Shown: piece by piece, positions 34,801 to 35,634 of the stretch | Layout: each line of letters opens with the position of its first letter | Numbering within the stretch: the stretch's first letter is position 1 | NCBI GenBank assembly: GCA_003345595.1 | Contig: PRDI01000104.1 | Coordinates: 1-35,634 of the forward strand | Length of the DNA stretch: 35,634 nt | DNA from: Candidatus Thorarchaeota archaeon | GTDB taxonomy: Archaea; Asgardarchaeota; Thorarchaeia; Thorarchaeales; Thorarchaeaceae | Direction: 5' to 3' | Notes under the pieces: generated by a model | What the model saw: only the letters and a program-made list of their open reading frames with translations | The model's database searches: none | What the model was told of the DNA's origin: nothing | Position numbers and translations under genes: made by a program

Positions 34801-35634
34801 GGCATCACATCGCCGCGACTTACGATGGAGCATACATGCGCATCTACATCGACGGCATACAGGACCCGAATGTGATGGTCAAGACCAACGACATTGAAGC
34901 AGCCTCATACGAGAAAGGATTCTGGATAGGCCATGGAGACCAACCGAAGAACGAAACTTGGAGTGGTGAGTTCGTAGGACAAATAGATGAAGTACGTATC
35001 TCTAGAGTGACGCGTTCCGCGAGCTGGATCAGGACTGAATTCAACAATCAAGCAAGCCCAAGTAGTTTCTACAGCGCTGGAAATGAGAAGACCTCGGGTT
35101 CATTCGGCTTCACGAACATTCTGTTGGATTCGACAGCTCCTGCAGGAGTCTGGCAGGCTTATGCAACATACCTCGATGATTCGACCCAGGTCCTGAATGG
35201 AGCAGGCCAATCCCACCGCAGTTTCATTGTAGCACACATCACCGGACTGACCCTCACTGCACCGAGCGATGCAGTTTCTGACCATCTCTGTGCCCACCAA
35301 ATCGGCGACCAGCTCTATGTAGAACTGAACCTGACTGATACGGTAAACGCGAACATGATACATGGCGCGTCGGTGACAATGAACTGGACGGTAGGCGGTA
35401 CGCCGACGAGCGTGCAGCTTGTCGATTACGGAGACGGGAGATACGGCACAACGATGAACACCTCCGACCTGCAGAATGCCAGACGTTGGAGGATTGACTT
35501 CCGTTCATATCACCTCTTCTACAACAATGCAACCAACTATCTGTACTTGGACCTCTCACATACGTCCTATCTATCATACCAGACTCCTTTGTCTTCTCCC
35601 TACGGTGACGACTTCCAAGTCAGAGTCACCCTCC
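28836..35634 (+). CDS. Giant secreted DUF2341-LamG repeat protein (3' end missing)
   Basis: One frame stays open for 2,266 codons to the window edge without a stop, so the gene is partial. It opens with a clear signal peptide (MVELRRALAFFPIILILL then IPSLA, cut before QP). Residues ~25-330 are beta-rich and unassigned. About 365-525 resembles a DNRLRE/galactose-binding-like domain (YQMAFQFPVSIPQGAAINSA). Four modules follow, each a DUF2341 domain (e.g. TDLVDFPLYLDLYD, HEIELFEQA, Y(G/T)NP) joined to a LamG/concanavalin domain (e.g. FTFSAWVYL, GTWYHLAGI, RIDEARIS). They lie at about 528-870, 870-1198, 1208-1540 and 1742-2085, with a different beta domain at 1540-1740. It should be an extracellular or surface protein binding glycans or other cells. 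GTG 28836 is the best start; a TAA lies at 28791. Confidence 0.85.
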   Translation, partial: MVELRRALAFFPIILILLIPSLAQPTVTPTSVIPRSGSLGEGQEGDTLADGQSAYSGKGAPLAVSLNGMKVSTGTATIDRYTSGYVWTTPPSGWSGNSLSASINDISTYVDVTLANGMFTGVHNERRFGLGYDTLTVVVPDSWTLVKKEDPAGTGRSAHPIRGIFSLRRASGYGYDGGYGFYANASWYASTVLYPTDEIYFSQQVSAPYREVRTAEIRFFYRVRSTSNLLDQVHLFVRFADYETKLHVLESGDTTDVWLEAVVTIPSSHFVGITTPNAFLLSLGLGTDLSGSQTSAASALVQIDEMRLTLGVRPFPEQVGLKANGASVTGTISGSVSPFVPDGSSRDCFSRPDRGVDLDGYYDNGVLHAGCNALNSNSVYQMAFQFPVSIPQGAAINSARLEVEAESGVVNRPNMTVYVANEDTVSAFVSGFPVIRDRYEWVDTGLDWFPSAWSANVRYTSPDIAALVQKVISRAGWSSGNYILVMLDYQYSSSVPAYNPAKGSTGYMQSDLARLYVDYLVPQSDTVNSFLYTKEITVSRTKVTTDLVDFPLYLDLYDPDLRTKVQSDGDDIVFMIGSQTLDHEIELFEQAFNSTHAHLIAHVRVPKLSSTIDTTILMLYGNPSIGKQENPAGVWDAHYRGIWHMRETPTVDSYAYDSSLNNKDGTFNVTMDSADHVTGKMGYALDFDGVNDGLQIPDPLNGQVFTFSAWVYLTATTGDWRSVMVRADSDSNWFDMIMYARAQGAPTAYRAVIGTGHTDSTWVRAQSDIILAAGTWYHLAGIHNGTHLLFYRDGSLTNTVAESIDMQDNGKPLWIGGNPVWGYAGLYGRIDEARISKTVRSGAWIAAEYSNQNNPSSFYSIGMEWTTSQMRKSITIDHTEVAGDLTNHPVLIDIYDADLKARARSDAADISFFAGTKFLAHQIEDYDPSYNATHAHLVAWVCIPTLSASIDTAIWMSYGGSYASSTENPSAVWDANYCAVWHLSDAIPDGTSKGVLDSTGNNNDGTPYNFEDGDGGRTGAAGQIDGAAQTVADDHMSVWNPVNAKPATQLTLSAWVKVQAPKYGEVVTLGDCYALRVRADGDAQFFKWDGSWWVNVVAAGSNVADGKWHNIVGIQNSTGMFLLVDGVQKASNSNTAPIVYKSPDKIEIGMNGGLSPDPTLNLTGTIDEVRISATGRPAKSVVTSYNNQKDASKFYTVGIEQTGPDISSIEFKYKKTITVDHTKVAADLTNFPLLVSLYDRDLRTDVQSDGDDIVFKIGNQLLSHEIELFDQAYNSTHARLVAWVRVPFLSSASDTEITMYYGNSALGSQQNRAGVWDSRYFGVWHLGETSGNVLDSTSYGTQGTPAGGIVRGATGAIGRASDFDGVDDTISFGDPTDGHLDPGTMSYTYSMWVRVDRNTANYQRVLYKGGSSSSDRGYDFETTQDASSINAWISDGTTSVTAYSTPVTLGTWMHLVAVVNRTSGMLVLYRDGLNTGRRSLGTIGTLSSTTTFRLSHTSYPTDAIMDEVRVWNFAASADWISTEYANEKTPSTFYSVGNEVVLATDPETQGGYGVAIGTSSPSEVSVSMELTLSAYFAAQSLADDLSPGTSFSSSNNTLTSWSAGILVSKPSELQNMNFSIYYPAGKWVPLTVTDPSGTAKSTPADWTYTDGVLTVKSSSIDTSGLWRVGFQDENKVSDLLMGLTGGSLSGTARFSVGDRVDFRAYAPGKAGSMVELTLLDPNGSLWFYNKTVIQGIGFPVAYRHRKDLLVNHSKVLADLTDFPMLVDLYDRDLRTDVKPDGSDIVFVVGDRVVEHEMESFVQNYNTTHGHLTAWVRVPLLSSSVDTTVSMYYTNPSVCSHLSPKGVFDSGYLGVWHLTESGNGTANEYKDSSKYDNNGQGGEGESLYVPHQVAGRIGYAQDFNNVDGKYDLIDCGDSPLWDITGTQITLQAWIKHQITPQDHVYGIMNHKGWYDGYSLLIDRYSLKITFDLPGDTNSLVGANDVTTGTWHHIAATYDGAYMRIYIDGIQDPNVMVKTNDIEAASYEKGFWIGHGDQPKNETWSGEFVGQIDEVRISRVTRSASWIRTEFNNQASPSSFYSAGNEKTSGSFGFTNILLDSTAPAGVWQAYATYLDDSTQVLNGAGQSHRSFIVAHITGLTLTAPSDAVSDHLCAHQIGDQLYVELNLTDTVNANMIHGASVTMNWTVGGTPTSVQLVDYGDGRYGTTMNTSDLQNARRWRIDFRSYHLFYNNATNYLYLDLSHTSYLSYQTPLSSPYGDDFQVRVTL
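30420..35090 (+). repeat. Four DUF2341-LamG coding modules
   Basis: Modules begin near 30420, 31446, 32460 and 34060. Each is about 1 kb with the same order: DUF2341 with VWDxxYxGVWHL at its end, then LamG ending in W(I)xxEYxNQxxPSSFYSIG. The first three are almost contiguous; a ~600-base non-homologous insert separates the fourth. Modules 1, 3 and 4 share LYDxDLRTxVxxDGxDIVF; module 2 is more diverged. Confidence 0.8.

Noticed and set aside
28904-35577. Many minus-strand and other-frame reading frames of 60-130 codons
   Set aside because: All lie inside the single open plus-strand frame of the giant secreted protein, whose domains are recognisable; none has a recognisable product.
1-35634. 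CRISPR arrays, insertion sequences, integrases or attachment sites
   Set aside because: I saw no short regular direct repeats with spacers, no transposase or integrase motif and no flanking inverted repeats.

Overview
This window most likely comes from an archaeon, probably an Asgard archaeon (Thorarchaeota-like is my best guess). The reasons are a SEC11-type signal peptidase with Ser/His catalytic residues, TATA-like boxes 25-40 bases before several genes, frequent TTG and GTG starts chosen by GGAGG or GGTGA ribosome binding sites, a Ras/Rab-like GTPase protein, and leucine-rich-repeat proteins built from exact 24-residue units. The lineage is inferred; no rRNA, tRNA or ribosomal protein gene is present to confirm it. 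I see no insertion sequence, CRISPR array or phage module.

Layout. 1-4.4 kb: an orphan membrane histidine kinase open at the left edge, a radical SAM/SPASM enzyme, and two divergent GNAT acetyltransferases. 4.4-8.2 kb: a 48-residue tail-anchored small protein, a large multi-pass membrane protein, a protein with a possible LURP-one/tubby-like barrel, a hairpin-rich gap that may encode a structured RNA, and an FMN-binding split-barrel protein. 8.3-11.5 kb: a GT-C type membrane glycosyltransferase and a zinc alcohol dehydrogenase. 11.5-17.3 kb, all on the minus strand: a small membrane protein, aspartate ammonia-lyase, a large LRR protein, a cytoplasmic gamma-glutamyltransferase and an ACT-domain protein. 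17.5-22.2 kb: a solitary amino-methyltransferase, a hypothetical protein, an Fe-S cluster protein, signal peptidase I and an EamA-type transporter.

22.2-27.6 kb is the most unusual part. Four consecutive minus-strand genes encode two paralogous AAA-type ATPases with a shared novel C-terminal domain, a three-segment membrane protein placed between them, and a Ras-like protein whose P-loop and G3 motifs are broken while G4 and G5 remain. This looks like a lineage-specific membrane-linked NTPase system of unknown function.

27.6-35.6 kb: an AT-rich regulatory gap, a second, shorter LRR protein with the same 24-residue cysteine-bearing repeat, and a very large secreted protein. The last has a signal peptide and four DUF2341-LamG modules, and it runs off the right edge without a stop codon. 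It is the only real gene in the last 6.8 kb; all shorter frames there are shadows.

Working together: the aspartase, gamma-glutamyltransferase, ACT protein and alcohol dehydrogenase suggest peptide and amino-acid catabolism. The giant LamG protein, glycosyltransferase and signal peptidase point to an active, glycosylated cell surface.
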